Below are positions 9,484 through 17,962 of a stretch of DNA of 64,000 bases, piece by piece; position 1 is the first letter of the stretch; each line of letters opens with the position of its first letter. Below the pieces are notes generated by a model. It worked only from the letters and a program-made list of their open reading frames with translations. It had not been told where the DNA came from and searched no databases. The stretch covers positions 62,001 to 126,000 of the forward strand of contig PNAA01000017.1 in assembly GCA_003169975.1 (NCBI GenBank). Reading direction: 5' to 3'. The translations under genes and the position numbers were made by a program. The stretch comes from Spartobacteria bacterium (GTDB lineage: Bacteria > Verrucomicrobiota > Verrucomicrobiia > Chthoniobacterales > UBA10450).

Positions 9484-10446
9484 ATGAAAAAAATCGGAAT
9501 CCTTTTTGGCCAGGAAAACAGCTTCCCGCCGGCCTTTGTCGAGCGGGTGAATCAGAAAACTGGCGGCAAAGAAATCCGCGCCGAGTTCGTGCGCATGGAC
9601 AAAGTCGCGCAGGGCGAATCGGCCGGCTACGACGTCGTCATCGATCGCATCTCGCAGGACGTCCCGTTTTATCGCGCCTGGCTGAAGAACGAGGCGCTCA
9701 CCGGCTGCGCGGTGGTGAACAATCCGTTCTGGTGGAGCGCCGACGAGAAATTCTTTAACAACGCGCTCGCGACGAAAATAAGCGTCGCCGTTCCCAATAC
9801 GGTTCTCCTCCCGTCGCATGAGCTGCCGCCGGATACGAATGACAATTCATTCCGCAACCTCGCCTACCCGCTCGATTGGGAGGCGATCTTCGCCTACATC
9901 GGCTGGCCGGCTTTTTTCAAGCCCTTCGCCGGCGGCGGCTGGAAAAACGTCTACAAGCTGCATAATCCCGAGGAATTTTTCCGCGCTTACAGCGAGACCG
10001 GGCAGCTCGTCATGATGTTGCAGGAAGAAGTGCAATTTCAAATGTACTTCCGCTGTTACTCGATCGATCAGCGCCATGTGCGGGTCATGAACTACGAGCC
10101 GCGGCATCCCTATCATCTGCGCTACCAGACCGACTGGCAGGCGCCGCGCGAGATTCTCGAAAAGGTCGAGCAGGGCGTCCTCGTGCTGAATGAATATCTT
10201 GGCTACGACCTCAACACCGTCGAGTTCGCGATCCGCGACGGGGTGCCGGTGGCGATCGACTTTTGCAATCCCGCGCCGGATGCGGAAAGGACCAACGTCG
10301 GGGAGGAAAATTTCCAGTGGATCGTCGAGGCGGTCTCGGAGATGGCGATCCGCAAAGCCCGCGAGCACGTCCCGGGACGCGACAATCTGAGCTGGGGAAA
10401 ATACGTGCAGGCGGCCGTGAATCGCCGTTCGTTAGGCGTGCCCTAG
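9484..10446 (+). CDS. ATP-grasp domain protein (RimK/glutathione-synthetase-like), substrate unknown
   Basis: 320 residues. The N-terminus (KKIGILFGQENSF) fits the pre-ATP-grasp Rossmann-like subdomain. The ATP-grasp core shows GWPAFFKPFAGGGWKNVY (nucleotide-binding Lys and Gly-rich loop, about residue 140), MMLQEEV (adenine contact) and the metal-binding TVEFAIRDGVPVAIDFCNPAP (about residue 245). Such enzymes make carboxylate-amine or carboxylate-thiol bonds through an acyl phosphate. The gene stands alone between the respiratory cluster and odhB, so the substrate cannot be inferred. No Shine-Dalgarno sequence is obvious before the ATG. A TCGTTAGGC copy lies at 10429, next to its stop. Confidence 0.7.
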   Translation: MKKIGILFGQENSFPPAFVERVNQKTGGKEIRAEFVRMDKVAQGESAGYDVVIDRISQDVPFYRAWLKNEALTGCAVVNNPFWWSADEKFFNNALATKISVAVPNTVLLPSHELPPDTNDNSFRNLAYPLDWEAIFAYIGWPAFFKPFAGGGWKNVYKLHNPEEFFRAYSETGQLVMMLQEEVQFQMYFRCYSIDQRHVRVMNYEPRHPYHLRYQTDWQAPREILEKVEQGVLVLNEYLGYDLNTVEFAIRDGVPVAIDFCNPAPDAERTNVGEENFQWIVEAVSEMAIRKAREHVPGRDNLSWGKYVQAAVNRRSLGVP

Positions 10447-10462
10447 CGCCGGTCGACGCTGA

Positions 10463-10561
10463 TGTAGACGCCTCCCTCTGGGAGGCGCGAGTTTGCGCTC
10501 CGCACCCTTCGCTCAATCCACCCCGCCGCCGCCCCGCGCTTCGCAGAGCGAAGCGTCTACA
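10463..10561. repeat. REP-like double-hairpin element, GTAGACGC family (copy A)
   Basis: The ends read TGTAGACGC and GCGTCTACA. Two hairpins lie inside: CGCCTCCC-TCT-GGGAGGCG and CGCTTCGC-AGA-GCGAAGCG, each with 8-bp perfect arms. Three more copies are at 36546, 43125 and 48028. This copy lies in the gap between the ATP-grasp gene and odhB. Confidence 0.8.
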
Positions 10562-10609
10562 GGAATTTTTTCGACCGCGCGACCCTCTTCGGCTTAAGTT
10601 GCGCCTGCC

Positions 10610-11839
10610 ATGAGCATCGAAGTGAAAATCCCGCCGGTCGGCGAATCCATTTCCAGCGGCGTCGTCTCTGTCTGGCACAAAAAATCCGGCGAGTACGTCG
10701 AAGCGGGTGAAGCGCTCCTAACCCTCGAGACCGACAAGGTCTCGACGGAAATTACGGCCGAGAAAGCCGGCCTCCTTGAGACGAAAGCGGAGGAAGGCCA
10801 GGAAGTGCAAATCGGCGAAGTCGTCGCGCTGATCGACGACCAGGCTACGCCCCCCGCGAAAGCCAAAACAACCGCCCGGAACGAGCCTGCTCCGGCCGCG
10901 AAGAAAGTGGCGGAGAAACGTTCCGCGAATGCTGATGTCCTTTCGCCCGCCGTCAGAAGAATGACGACTGAAGAGAAGATCGACCCCGCCAGGATCAGCG
11001 GCACCGGCAAAGGCGGTCGCCTAACGAAAGGCGACGTCATCTCGCATCTGCAGGCTGCGCCCCAAACTTTAACCGACGATCAGGAAAAACCGCGGGGACG
11101 AAAGCAGCCTGCGAGCGAGGAACCGGCTGCCGGCGGGCACGAGCGTTTCACCCGCAAAAAAATGTCGCCCCTCCGTCGCAAGATCGCGGCCCAGCTCGTC
11201 ATGGCGCAGCAAACCGCGGCCATTCTTACCACCTTCAATGAATGCGATATGAGCGAGGTGATGGCGCTGCGAAAAAAAGCGCAGGAGAAGTTCACGGCCG
11301 ATCACGGGGTCAAACTCGGTTTCATGTCGTTTTTCATCAAAGCCACGGTCGAAGCGCTCAAGGCAGTGCCGGCGATTAACAGCCGGATCGAAGGCGACGA
11401 TTTCATTTTGAATCATTACTACGACATCGGCGTCGCGGTTGGAACGGAGCGCGGCCTGGTGGTGCCGGTGGTGCGCGACGCGGATACGAAAACGTTCGCC
11501 GATCTCGAGCGGGAGATCGCCGATTACGCGACCCGGGCGCGCGATGGCAAGATCAAGATCGAAGACCTGCAGGGCGGCACCTTCACGATTTCCAATGGCG
11601 GCGTTTACGGTTCGCTCATGGGCACGCCGATCCTCAATCCGCCCCAGAGCGGCATCCTCGGGATGCACGCCATCCAGCAACGCCCGGTTGCGGTGAAAGG
11701 CGAAGTGGTCGTTCGGCCGATGATGTATCTCGCGCTTAGCTACGATCACCGCGCGGTCGACGGCAAGGAAGCGGTCACTTTTCTCATCAAAGTGAAGGAA
11801 GCGATCGAGAACCCGACCGCGTTGCTCCTTGATCTCTAG
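10610..11839 (+). CDS. odhB: Dihydrolipoyllysine succinyltransferase, E2 of 2-oxoglutarate dehydrogenase
   Basis: 409 residues, normal length for the family. One N-terminal lipoyl domain carries the lipoylated Lys in ETDKVST (about residue 43). After an Ala/Lys-rich linker comes the peripheral E1/E3-binding domain ([20 protein letters not shown], about 105-145) and the catalytic trimer-forming domain with YDHRAVDG near the C-terminus. It transfers the succinyl group to CoA in the TCA cycle. The single lipoyl domain and the DKVS motif favour OdhB/SucB over pyruvate-type E2. lpdA follows 20 bases downstream, but no E1 gene (odhA/sucA) is present in the window. Confidence 0.9.
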   Translation: MSIEVKIPPVGESISSGVVSVWHKKSGEYVEAGEALLTLETDKVSTEITAEKAGLLETKAEEGQEVQIGEVVALIDDQATPPAKAKTTARNEPAPAAKKVAEKRSANADVLSPAVRRMTTEEKIDPARISGTGKGGRLTKGDVISHLQAAPQTLTDDQEKPRGRKQPASEEPAAGGHERFTRKKMSPLRRKIAAQLVMAQQTAAILTTFNECDMSEVMALRKKAQEKFTADHGVKLGFMSFFIKATVEALKAVPAINSRIEGDDFILNHYYDIGVAVGTERGLVVPVVRDADTKTFADLEREIADYATRARDGKIKIEDLQGGTFTISNGGVYGSLMGTPILNPPQSGILGMHAIQQRPVAVKGEVVVRPMMYLALSYDHRAVDGKEAVTFLIKVKEAIENPTALLLDL

Positions 11840-11859
11840 GGGATCTCGTTAGGCGTTTC

Positions 11860-13266
11860 ATGGATAAATTCGACATCATCATCATCGGCTCCGGCCCGGG
11901 CGGCTATGTCGCGGCCATCCGCGCCGCGCAGCTCGGGCTCAAAACCGCCATCATCGAAAAGGACAACGAACTCGGCGGCACCTGCCTCAACGTCGGCTGC
12001 ATCCCGAGCAAGGCGCTTCTCGCCTCGAGCGACCATTTTGTTTTCGCGAAAAAGGAAGCGGCCAAACACGGCATCGTCCTCGACAAAGTCAGTCTCGATC
12101 TCGCCACCATGCTCGGTCGCAAGGACAAAGTCGTGAAAACTCTCACCGGCGGCGTACGCGCGCTGATGAAGGGCAACAAAGTCACCACCTTCACCGGACT
12201 CGGCACCATCACCGCGCCGGGCCAGGTGCGCGTTCAGCCTAACGAAGGCAACGCGACCGAGATTGCCGGCGATCACATCGTCATCGCAACCGGCAGCGTG
12301 CCGATCAATCTCCCGAGCATGCCCTTCGACGGCGTCACGGTCGTGAGCAGCACTGAGGCGCTCTGCTTCGATAAACCGCCGGAAAAATTCCTGGTTATCG
12401 GCGCGGGCGCGATCGGTCTCGAGCTCGGCTCGATCTGGAATCGCCTCGGCTCCGAGGTCACCGTCCTCGAATTCCTCCCGCGCATCGCCCTCGGTTTCGA
12501 TCTCGAAATCTCCAATCTTCTCCAGCGCGCTCTCACCGCCCAGGGGATCAAGTTTCATCTCGAAACCAAGGTCAGCTCGGTCAAAGTCGCAAACGGCCAG
12601 GCCATCGCCACCGCCACCAAAGGCGGCGAAGAACTCAAATTCGAAGCCGACAAAGTCCTCGTCTCCGTCGGTCGCCGCGCCTTTGCCGAAGGCGTCGGCG
12701 CGGACAAAATCGGCGTTGCGCTCGACGAACGCTGCCGGATCAAAGTGGATGAAAAATTCCGCACCAACGTCGCCGGCATCTACGCGATCGGCGACGTCAT
12801 CGCCGGCCCGATGCTCGCGCACAAAGCGGAGGAGGAAGGGATCGCCTGCGTCGAATTAATCGCGGGCAAAGCCGGCCACGTGAACTACGACGTCATCCCC
12901 GGAATCATCTATACGAACCCGGAACTGGCCGGCGTCGGCCTCACCGAAGACCTCGCGAAAGAAAAAGGGCTCAAGGTGCGCATCGGCAAATTTCCCTTCC
13001 GCGCGAACGGCCGCGCTTTGGCGAACGATGACGTCGAAGGGGTGGTAAAATTCGTCGCCGACGCCGCAACCGATCGAATTCTCGGCGCCTCGATCCTCTC
13101 GCACGCGGCCTCGGAGTTGATCGCCGAGATCGTCGCGGTGATGGAATTCGGCGGGAGCAGCGAAGACCTCGGCCGCACGGTGCACGCGCATCCGACCTTG
13201 AGCGAAGCGGTCAAGGAAGCCGCGCTCGCCGTCGAGAAGCACGCCATCCACATCGGCAACCGCTGA
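11860..13266 (+). CDS. lpdA: Dihydrolipoyl dehydrogenase (E3)
   Basis: 468 residues, typical length. FAD-binding IIIGSGPGGYVAA at the N-terminus, redox-active disulphide in GGTCLNVGCIPSK (about residue 40-52), NAD-binding VIGAGAIGLELGS (about 180), second FAD contact YAIGDV, and the C-terminal catalytic dyad HAHPTLSEA. It reoxidises dihydrolipoamide on the E2 protein encoded just upstream and reduces NAD+. The spacing (20 bases) indicates one operon with odhB. A TCGTTAGGC copy sits in the short gap before the start and a second copy lies inside the gene at 12237. Confidence 0.94.
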   Translation: MDKFDIIIIGSGPGGYVAAIRAAQLGLKTAIIEKDNELGGTCLNVGCIPSKALLASSDHFVFAKKEAAKHGIVLDKVSLDLATMLGRKDKVVKTLTGGVRALMKGNKVTTFTGLGTITAPGQVRVQPNEGNATEIAGDHIVIATGSVPINLPSMPFDGVTVVSSTEALCFDKPPEKFLVIGAGAIGLELGSIWNRLGSEVTVLEFLPRIALGFDLEISNLLQRALTAQGIKFHLETKVSSVKVANGQAIATATKGGEELKFEADKVLVSVGRRAFAEGVGADKIGVALDERCRIKVDEKFRTNVAGIYAIGDVIAGPMLAHKAEEEGIACVELIAGKAGHVNYDVIPGIIYTNPELAGVGLTEDLAKEKGLKVRIGKFPFRANGRALANDDVEGVVKFVADAATDRILGASILSHAASELIAEIVAVMEFGGSSEDLGRTVHAHPTLSEAVKEAALAVEKHAIHIGNR

Positions 13267-13279
13267 CGATTTACCAGGT

Positions 13280-13555
13280 GTGGCGGACGATTCTGAAAAG
13301 CTCTCCGGCGCGGAGGAATACATCGCCGTCGAGATCGAGTTGATCAAGGCGCTCGATCCGGATCAGGAAAAGAGTCTGCGCGCAGCTTTAGAAAAGCTCG
13401 ATCCGCACGCTTTCGATTCCCGTGATATCGACCCGAGGAAGGTCTCGCTTTGTTACGATCCGACACGGACCTCGCAGAAAGACTTGCTCCAACTGATCAA
13501 ACAAGCCGGCGGCAAATTGAAGCATGTCGAGAGCGAAAGCTCGCCGCTGTTGTAG
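13280..13555 (+). CDS. Small HMA-like fold protein without metal-binding cysteines
   Basis: 91 residues from a GTG, 13 bases after lpdA, so likely in the same transcript. The pattern (strand-helix-strand-strand-helix, with VSLCYDPTRTSQKDLLQLIKQAG near the end) resembles heavy-metal-associated domains, where the segment before the second helix usually reads V.V.YDP.. The CxxC metal site is absent; only one Cys remains. No confident family assignment is possible. A related-looking protein that keeps the CxxC is encoded at 42852. Its role with the 2-oxoacid dehydrogenase genes is unknown. Confidence 0.6.
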   Translation: MADDSEKLSGAEEYIAVEIELIKALDPDQEKSLRAALEKLDPHAFDSRDIDPRKVSLCYDPTRTSQKDLLQLIKQAGGKLKHVESESSPLL

Positions 13556-13588
13556 CAACCGCTAGCGATCGCAAGTAAAAACGCAGCG

Positions 13589-14463
13589 CTATTTTCGCAG
13601 TTCGACGGCGTGACGCTTGACCTCGTCCAGAAACGATTGCGAGATGGCCGGGAGCTTGCCCGTCCAGAGTGCGCCGAGCACAAACTTGGGAAACTTGGCA
13701 AGCGGAAGCATCCGAATCACGGAATCTCCGGTCGAGCCCGGGTTCGCGACAGACAGTCCGATGCCGAACCCACCCGCGACATAGTCTTCATCGATTCAAT
13801 CGACGAAACCTCGACTCCAATGGCGAAATCGAGTCCGCGCCGCGAAAAACCCTTTTGGAACAAGCGCGTCATCGCTTCTGTCGCCGGGAGAGAGATCAAT
13901 ACTTCGCGCGGGCGATCCTCGCACAGAAACTGCTCGGCGGTACGCAACGTCGAGTTCTTCGGGACCATCAGCGCCAGCGGCAGCTCGAGGATGACGCACG
14001 ATTTGATTCCGGGCGGTGATTTCCCTTCGAATTCGGTGATCGCCAGGTCGATCTCGTCCTGTTGCAGGAGCGTTTCGGCTTCGAGTTGGTTCGTTTCGCG
14101 CAGGGCGAGGCGCAGGGCCGGATATTTTCGCCGATGCGCGGCCAGGATCGACGGAAAGTGATTCCGCAATATTGGTCCGGAAGCGGCCAGGCGGAGGCGC
14201 TGACTGGTCGCGCCGCGGATCTGTGCCGCCACCTCGTCGAGTTGCGCGAAGAACGGCGCGATAAAATCAAAGAGCTGCCTCCCCGCCGTCGTTAGGCGAA
14301 AAGGGCGCCGCTGAAACAGGACAGTGTTGAGGTCTTCCTCCAGCCGCAGAATTTGCGCGCTCACCGCCGGCTGCTGAATGCCGTACGGCATTTTGCGCAC
14401 CGCCGGGCTAATCCCGCCGTTTTTCGCGACGTGATAGAACAATTCGAGGTAATGGATGTTCAT
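13589..14463 (-). pseudogene. LysR-type transcriptional regulator, frameshifted near the C-terminus
   Basis: The N-terminus is a standard LysR winged helix (MNIHYLELFYHVAKNGG..QPAVSAQILRLEEDL), chosen as start at 14463; the periplasmic-binding-like effector domain follows (LRLAASGPILRNHFP..ALRLALRE). The reading frame is cut by a TGA at 13717, but a second frame continues the family pattern from about 13770 (GFGIGLSVANPGS..FLDEVKRHAVELRK) to a TAG at 13589. One G missing from the C/G run at 13769-13771 explains the shift. Full length would be about 291 residues, normal for LysR. It is divergent from the desaturase operon and would be expected to regulate it. The shift may also be an assembly error. 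Confidence 0.75.
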
Positions 14464-14472
14464 TTTGTGATC

Positions 14473-14487
14473 ATCGATCTGATCGAT
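14473..14487. promoter_or_regulatory. Candidate LysR operator
   Basis: A perfect dyad ATCGATC-T-GATCGAT lies 10 bases upstream of the LysR start and 58 bases upstream of the divergent desaturase gene. LysR regulators usually bind such interrupted dyads in their divergent intergenic region. Assignment rests on position and symmetry only. Confidence 0.35.
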
Positions 14488-14544
14488 TCTGGGCGAATTC
14501 TTATCAATTAACAATGCGGCCGAGGCGTGACTTAGGCTCGGCCC

Positions 14545-15360
14545 ATGTTGTGGATCATCTGTGGGATCGCGCTCGGTTGCATCGTCGTGGAACGCCTTTG
14601 GCCGGCGAACGAACTCCCGCGTGTTCACGCCTGGTGGGCTCGCGTGATTTTAGTCAATGCCATCCAATTGGAGATCGTGATCGTGGCGGGCCTGGCCTGG
14701 AATCGTTGGTTCGCACAACGATCGCTTTTTCATCTCGCCGATCATTTCGGGGACGCGAGCAGCGGTGCGATCGCCTACTTCGTCTCAACTTTCATCTACT
14801 ATTGGTGGCATCGCTACCGGCACGAATCGCGATTCTTCTGGCGCGTTTGCCATCAATTGCATCACTCCGCGCGGCGGATTGAGATCGTCACCAGCTTCTA
14901 CAAGCATCCGGTCGAGATTTTCCTTAATTCCGTCCTGAGCAGCGCGATCGTTTATCTCTTGCTTGGCTGCAGCCCGCGGGCCGCGGCGATTTACACGCTC
15001 CTGACGGCGCTGGCGGAATATTTCTATCACTGGAACATCCGCACCCCGCGCTGGCTCGGGTTTGTCGTGCAACGACCCGAATCGCATCGCATCCATCATC
15101 AATTTCGGCATCACACGAACAACTTTGCCGATCTTCCGCTCTGGGATGCGCTCTTTGGCACACTGAACAACGCGCTTGGGAATCCGGCGCGCTGCGGTTT
15201 TGAAACGGAACGCGAAGAGCGTTTCGAAGACATGCTGGCCTTTCGCGATCTGCACACCCCGGGCCGTGAAAATTTGAGTCCGCTGCATTTCCTGCCCACC
15301 TGCATCGGTTGCCGGAAACGCTGGGCCTGCGCGACGGCCAACTCCGAGGTTGCGCGATGA
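14545..15360 (+). CDS. Sterol desaturase / fatty acid hydroxylase family membrane di-iron enzyme
   Basis: 271 residues with about four hydrophobic helices. The histidine boxes of the family are visible: HRYRHESRFFWRVCHQLHHS (about residues 90-110), FYHWNIRTP and HRIHHQFRHHTNNFADLPLWD (about 177-197). These enzymes use a di-iron centre and O2 to hydroxylate or desaturate lipids. The 3' end overlaps the next gene (ATGA), and together with the DUF and HTTM genes it forms an operon divergent from the LysR gene. The lipid substrate cannot be told from the sequence. Confidence 0.85.
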   Translation: MLWIICGIALGCIVVERLWPANELPRVHAWWARVILVNAIQLEIVIVAGLAWNRWFAQRSLFHLADHFGDASSGAIAYFVSTFIYYWWHRYRHESRFFWRVCHQLHHSARRIEIVTSFYKHPVEIFLNSVLSSAIVYLLLGCSPRAAAIYTLLTALAEYFYHWNIRTPRWLGFVVQRPESHRIHHQFRHHTNNFADLPLWDALFGTLNNALGNPARCGFETEREERFEDMLAFRDLHTPGRENLSPLHFLPTCIGCRKRWACATANSEVAR

Positions 15361-15839
15361 ACGGCCTCTCCTGGCGCGACGCCGCCGCAGTCGCACTACT
15401 TCTTCTCGGTTTGACCCAAATGACCGGCGATCTTCTCGGCAACCGTGTTCTCAAAGGCATCGGGGCGGCAAGCGCGATGGCTCCATGCCCCAAAGTCTTT
15501 TGCGATGTGAATGGACTCGAAGGCTTTGCTTCCACTTTCACCCTGCAACTCGAGACCAACTTAGGTCATACTCAAGATCTCGAGATCACGCCGGAGATTT
15601 ATTCGCGTCTGCGCGGACCCTACAATTGACGAAACGCCTATGGCGCGGCGTTGTCGTTCGCGCCCAAACTGCCGCCCCGTCTCTGGCAGAGCGTTTATGA
15701 TTACGGCTGGAGTGAGACGGGCCCGTTACGCGCCGAGCTCGGCGTGCCCAACAACATCCGAAGCGTTTCCACGCTCGTCCGCACGCAAACCCGCGGCCGC
15801 GACGATACTTGGAAACTGCAAACCAGTCGGGCGCGATGA
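15357..15839 (+). pseudogene. Secreted or membrane-anchored protein of unknown family, interrupted by an in-frame TGA
   Basis: The start overlaps the desaturase stop (ATGA). A hydrophobic N-terminus (AAAVALLLLGL) suggests a signal anchor. At 15627-15629 an in-frame TGA follows GPYN, yet the same frame continues without interruption for 70 codons of plausible protein (RNAYGAALSFAP..YDYGWSETGPLRAEL..) to a TGA at 15837 that overlaps the next gene. A single C-to-T change in CGA would create the stop. Read as intact it would be about 160 residues; otherwise only 90 are made. No known domain was recognised, but position between desaturase and HTTM genes suggests a linked membrane function. Confidence 0.65.
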
Positions 15840-16709
15840 GGCAAATTTCCGGCCGGCAATTTGCTCTCTTTCGCGTCGCCCTCGGCGTCTATCTCGCGTT
15901 CCATTTTGCGCAGCTCATCCCCTACGGCGCCGAGCTTTTCAGCAACCAGGGGATGATCGGGGATGCGCGGCTCAATCTGACCTTCGGAATTTTTCCAAAC
16001 CCGCTCGCAATCTGGGATTCGCCGGAATGCGTGACCACGTTTCTCGCCGGCTTGACGATCTTGTCGCTTGTCCTGGCCGCGGGAATATTTCGTCGGAGCG
16101 CGGCCCTTCTTCTCTGGTTCGGCTGGGCCTGCCTGTTTAATCGCAACAACCTCATCATTAACCCGTCGCTTCCGTACATCGGAATGCTCTTGCTCTTGAG
16201 CGCGCTGGTCCCGCTCGGGGAAAACTGGAGCAGGGAAAAAACACGGCCCGGTTGGCGGTTTCCCCCGAGGGTGTATTGGGCTGCGTGGTCTGCTCGCCGC
16301 GGGCTACAGCTACAGCGGCTGGATGAAATTGCTCAGTCCGAGTTGGATCGACGGCGCGGCGCTATTCCACATCTTAAATAATCCACTCGCCCGTCCCGGC
16401 GTTGTCCGGGACGCTCTCCTGCGCCTTCCCGGCGTCTGGTTGCAGCTCGCGACCTGGGCCTCGCTCGCCGCCGAGCTGATTTTCTTGCCGATGAGTCTTT
16501 GCCTAACGACGCGAAAGATCACCTGGCTCGCGATGTCCGGCCTGCAAATCGCGATTCTCTGCTTTGTCAACTTCGCCGATCTCACGATCGCGATGTTGCT
16601 CGCGCACTTGTTCACCTTCGATCCGCGCTGGTTGCCGTTGCCAGCCGGGCCCGCTTCACGCCAGGCCCAAGCCGGTGCGGGCGTCCCGCGCGAACTTGAA
16701 TCCGCCTAA
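15836..16709 (+). pseudogene. HTTM-domain (vitamin K-dependent carboxylase-like) membrane protein, frameshifted
   Basis: The first frame (MRQISGRQFALFRVALG.., starting at 15836) gives hydrophobic helices and the family-like LFNRNNLIINPSLPYIGMLLL. From about 16285 the family pattern jumps to another frame: LLAAGYSYSGWMKLLSPSWIDG..NNPLARPG, continuing to TAA at 16707. Bacterial HTTM proteins typically carry GYTYSG..KL.SPSW.DG and NPLARP in one frame, so a single-base indel near 16285-16292 is the simplest reading. The 3' end overlaps the convergent MidA gene by 54 bases and ends in a GCCTAACGA copy. Decay or assembly error cannot be separated by eye. Confidence 0.7.
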
Positions 16710-17843
16710 CGAATTGGCGGACGACACTTCCTTTGCGAGAGCGAGAAATTGAAATTTCGTGCCCAAAAATTCGGGATGGATCAGCGTTTGCAGGGCGCGG
16801 CTTTTCTCCGCGCCGGCGGAGGCGAGCGCGGGATGGCTAGAGAGGAGACCGGTGAGAAAATGGTGCTGATCGGTGAAGCCAGCAATGCGCAGCCCGCATT
16901 CTTCCGCGTGCTCCGCGAGGCTCGTCCATTCTACATGGGTCGTCATGTCGCTCGAACCAATCCTCTCGAAGAGCGAAGGCAACACCCGATGCTCGGCGTA
17001 GCATTGCAGCGTCCCGGTGCGGCGACTCGGCGCGTAAAATGCCTCCCGCGCCAACCCGTAATCGGCCACCAACACCACCCCGCGGAGCAACTTGCCCGCG
17101 AGCGCATTGATCCAATCAAGCGCCGCAAGATTGATTTCCGTTTCGTACCTCTCCGGCGGCGGCGGCGGAATTTTCGCGAGCCGTTCGCGCAGCCGCGCAT
17201 CCGAGACCGGGCGGTCGACGAACGTGAAACCACAGGAAGTTCGCTCGACGTATCGCTCGTGCCAGCTCCGCGCTTCGCCTTTCCCCGCCGCTCTGAGCAG
17301 ATGCACCGGCATCGCGTCGAGCAGCTCGTTGGAAAAGTGGACGCCACAAAATCGCTCCATCTCGTCCACGGACGCCGCCCATTCCACCTTCTCGATAAAC
17401 GGCCGCAGCGCCTCCCGCTGGCGTCGTCGCAAAACCGGAAATGGCTCCACGATCCGGTAGCGCAGCACGGCAAAAAACTCCGGCTCCTTTTCGTGGAGCG
17501 CTTTCAGGACGTCGATCGCGAATTCCCCATGATGCGCGCCCTGCTCGATGATCACAAAATCGTCAGGCCGATCGAGCGCTTCCCAAATCTCCGCAAATTG
17601 CCCAGCCATTAATTTCCCAAACAACGGCCCCACGCTCACACTCGTGAAATAATCGCCGCGCCGCCCGATCGCACACCGGCCCGAGCCGTAATAGCCATGC
17701 TCCGGATGATAGAGCGCCTGCTCCATAAACCACGCAAACGGCGCCGTCCCCCGCCCCCGCAGGCCGTCGCGGATGATTTGAATCAATTCGAGATCGCCGT
17801 CGTCCATGGTGAAATCATCGGCCTCGCCACGCCCGGATTCCAT
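16656..17843 (-). CDS. MidA/NDUFAF7-type SAM-dependent methyltransferase
   Basis: 395 residues (an ATG at 17807 is an alternative start). Family hallmarks: FAWFMEQALYHPEHGYYGSG near the N-terminus (about residues 36-55), DYFTSVSVGPLFGKLMAGQ, a SAM-binding segment VIIEQGAHHGEFAIDVL (usual form E.GAG.G.L..D; here the acidic glycine loop reads QGAHHG), and the late motifs HFSNELLDAMPVH and VVLVADYG. The eukaryotic homologue methylates an Arg of the complex I subunit NDUFS2; bacterial function is less sure. It is transcribed against the HTTM remnant, with overlapping 3' ends. Confidence 0.85.
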   Translation of the reverse strand: MESGRGEADDFTMDDGDLELIQIIRDGLRGRGTAPFAWFMEQALYHPEHGYYGSGRCAIGRRGDYFTSVSVGPLFGKLMAGQFAEIWEALDRPDDFVIIEQGAHHGEFAIDVLKALHEKEPEFFAVLRYRIVEPFPVLRRRQREALRPFIEKVEWAASVDEMERFCGVHFSNELLDAMPVHLLRAAGKGEARSWHERYVERTSCGFTFVDRPVSDARLRERLAKIPPPPPERYETEINLAALDWINALAGKLLRGVVLVADYGLAREAFYAPSRRTGTLQCYAEHRVLPSLFERIGSSDMTTHVEWTSLAEHAEECGLRIAGFTDQHHFLTGLLSSHPALASAGAEKSRALQTLIHPEFLGTKFQFLALAKEVSSANSLGGFKFARDARTGLGLA

Positions 17844-17962
17844 GCCAGCGCGGGCGCGCGCCGATCCCTATACTATTACCACTCCAATTTGGATTTTGCA
17901 GAAGTTTGCCGCTAAGTTGCGCGCGATTGCCAAATCCTTTGGGCTCCCGCCCGCCTCGCCGC

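Noticed and set aside
15627-15629. TGA as selenocysteine codon
   Set aside because: No SECIS-like hairpin directly follows and the surrounding sequence shows no redox motif.
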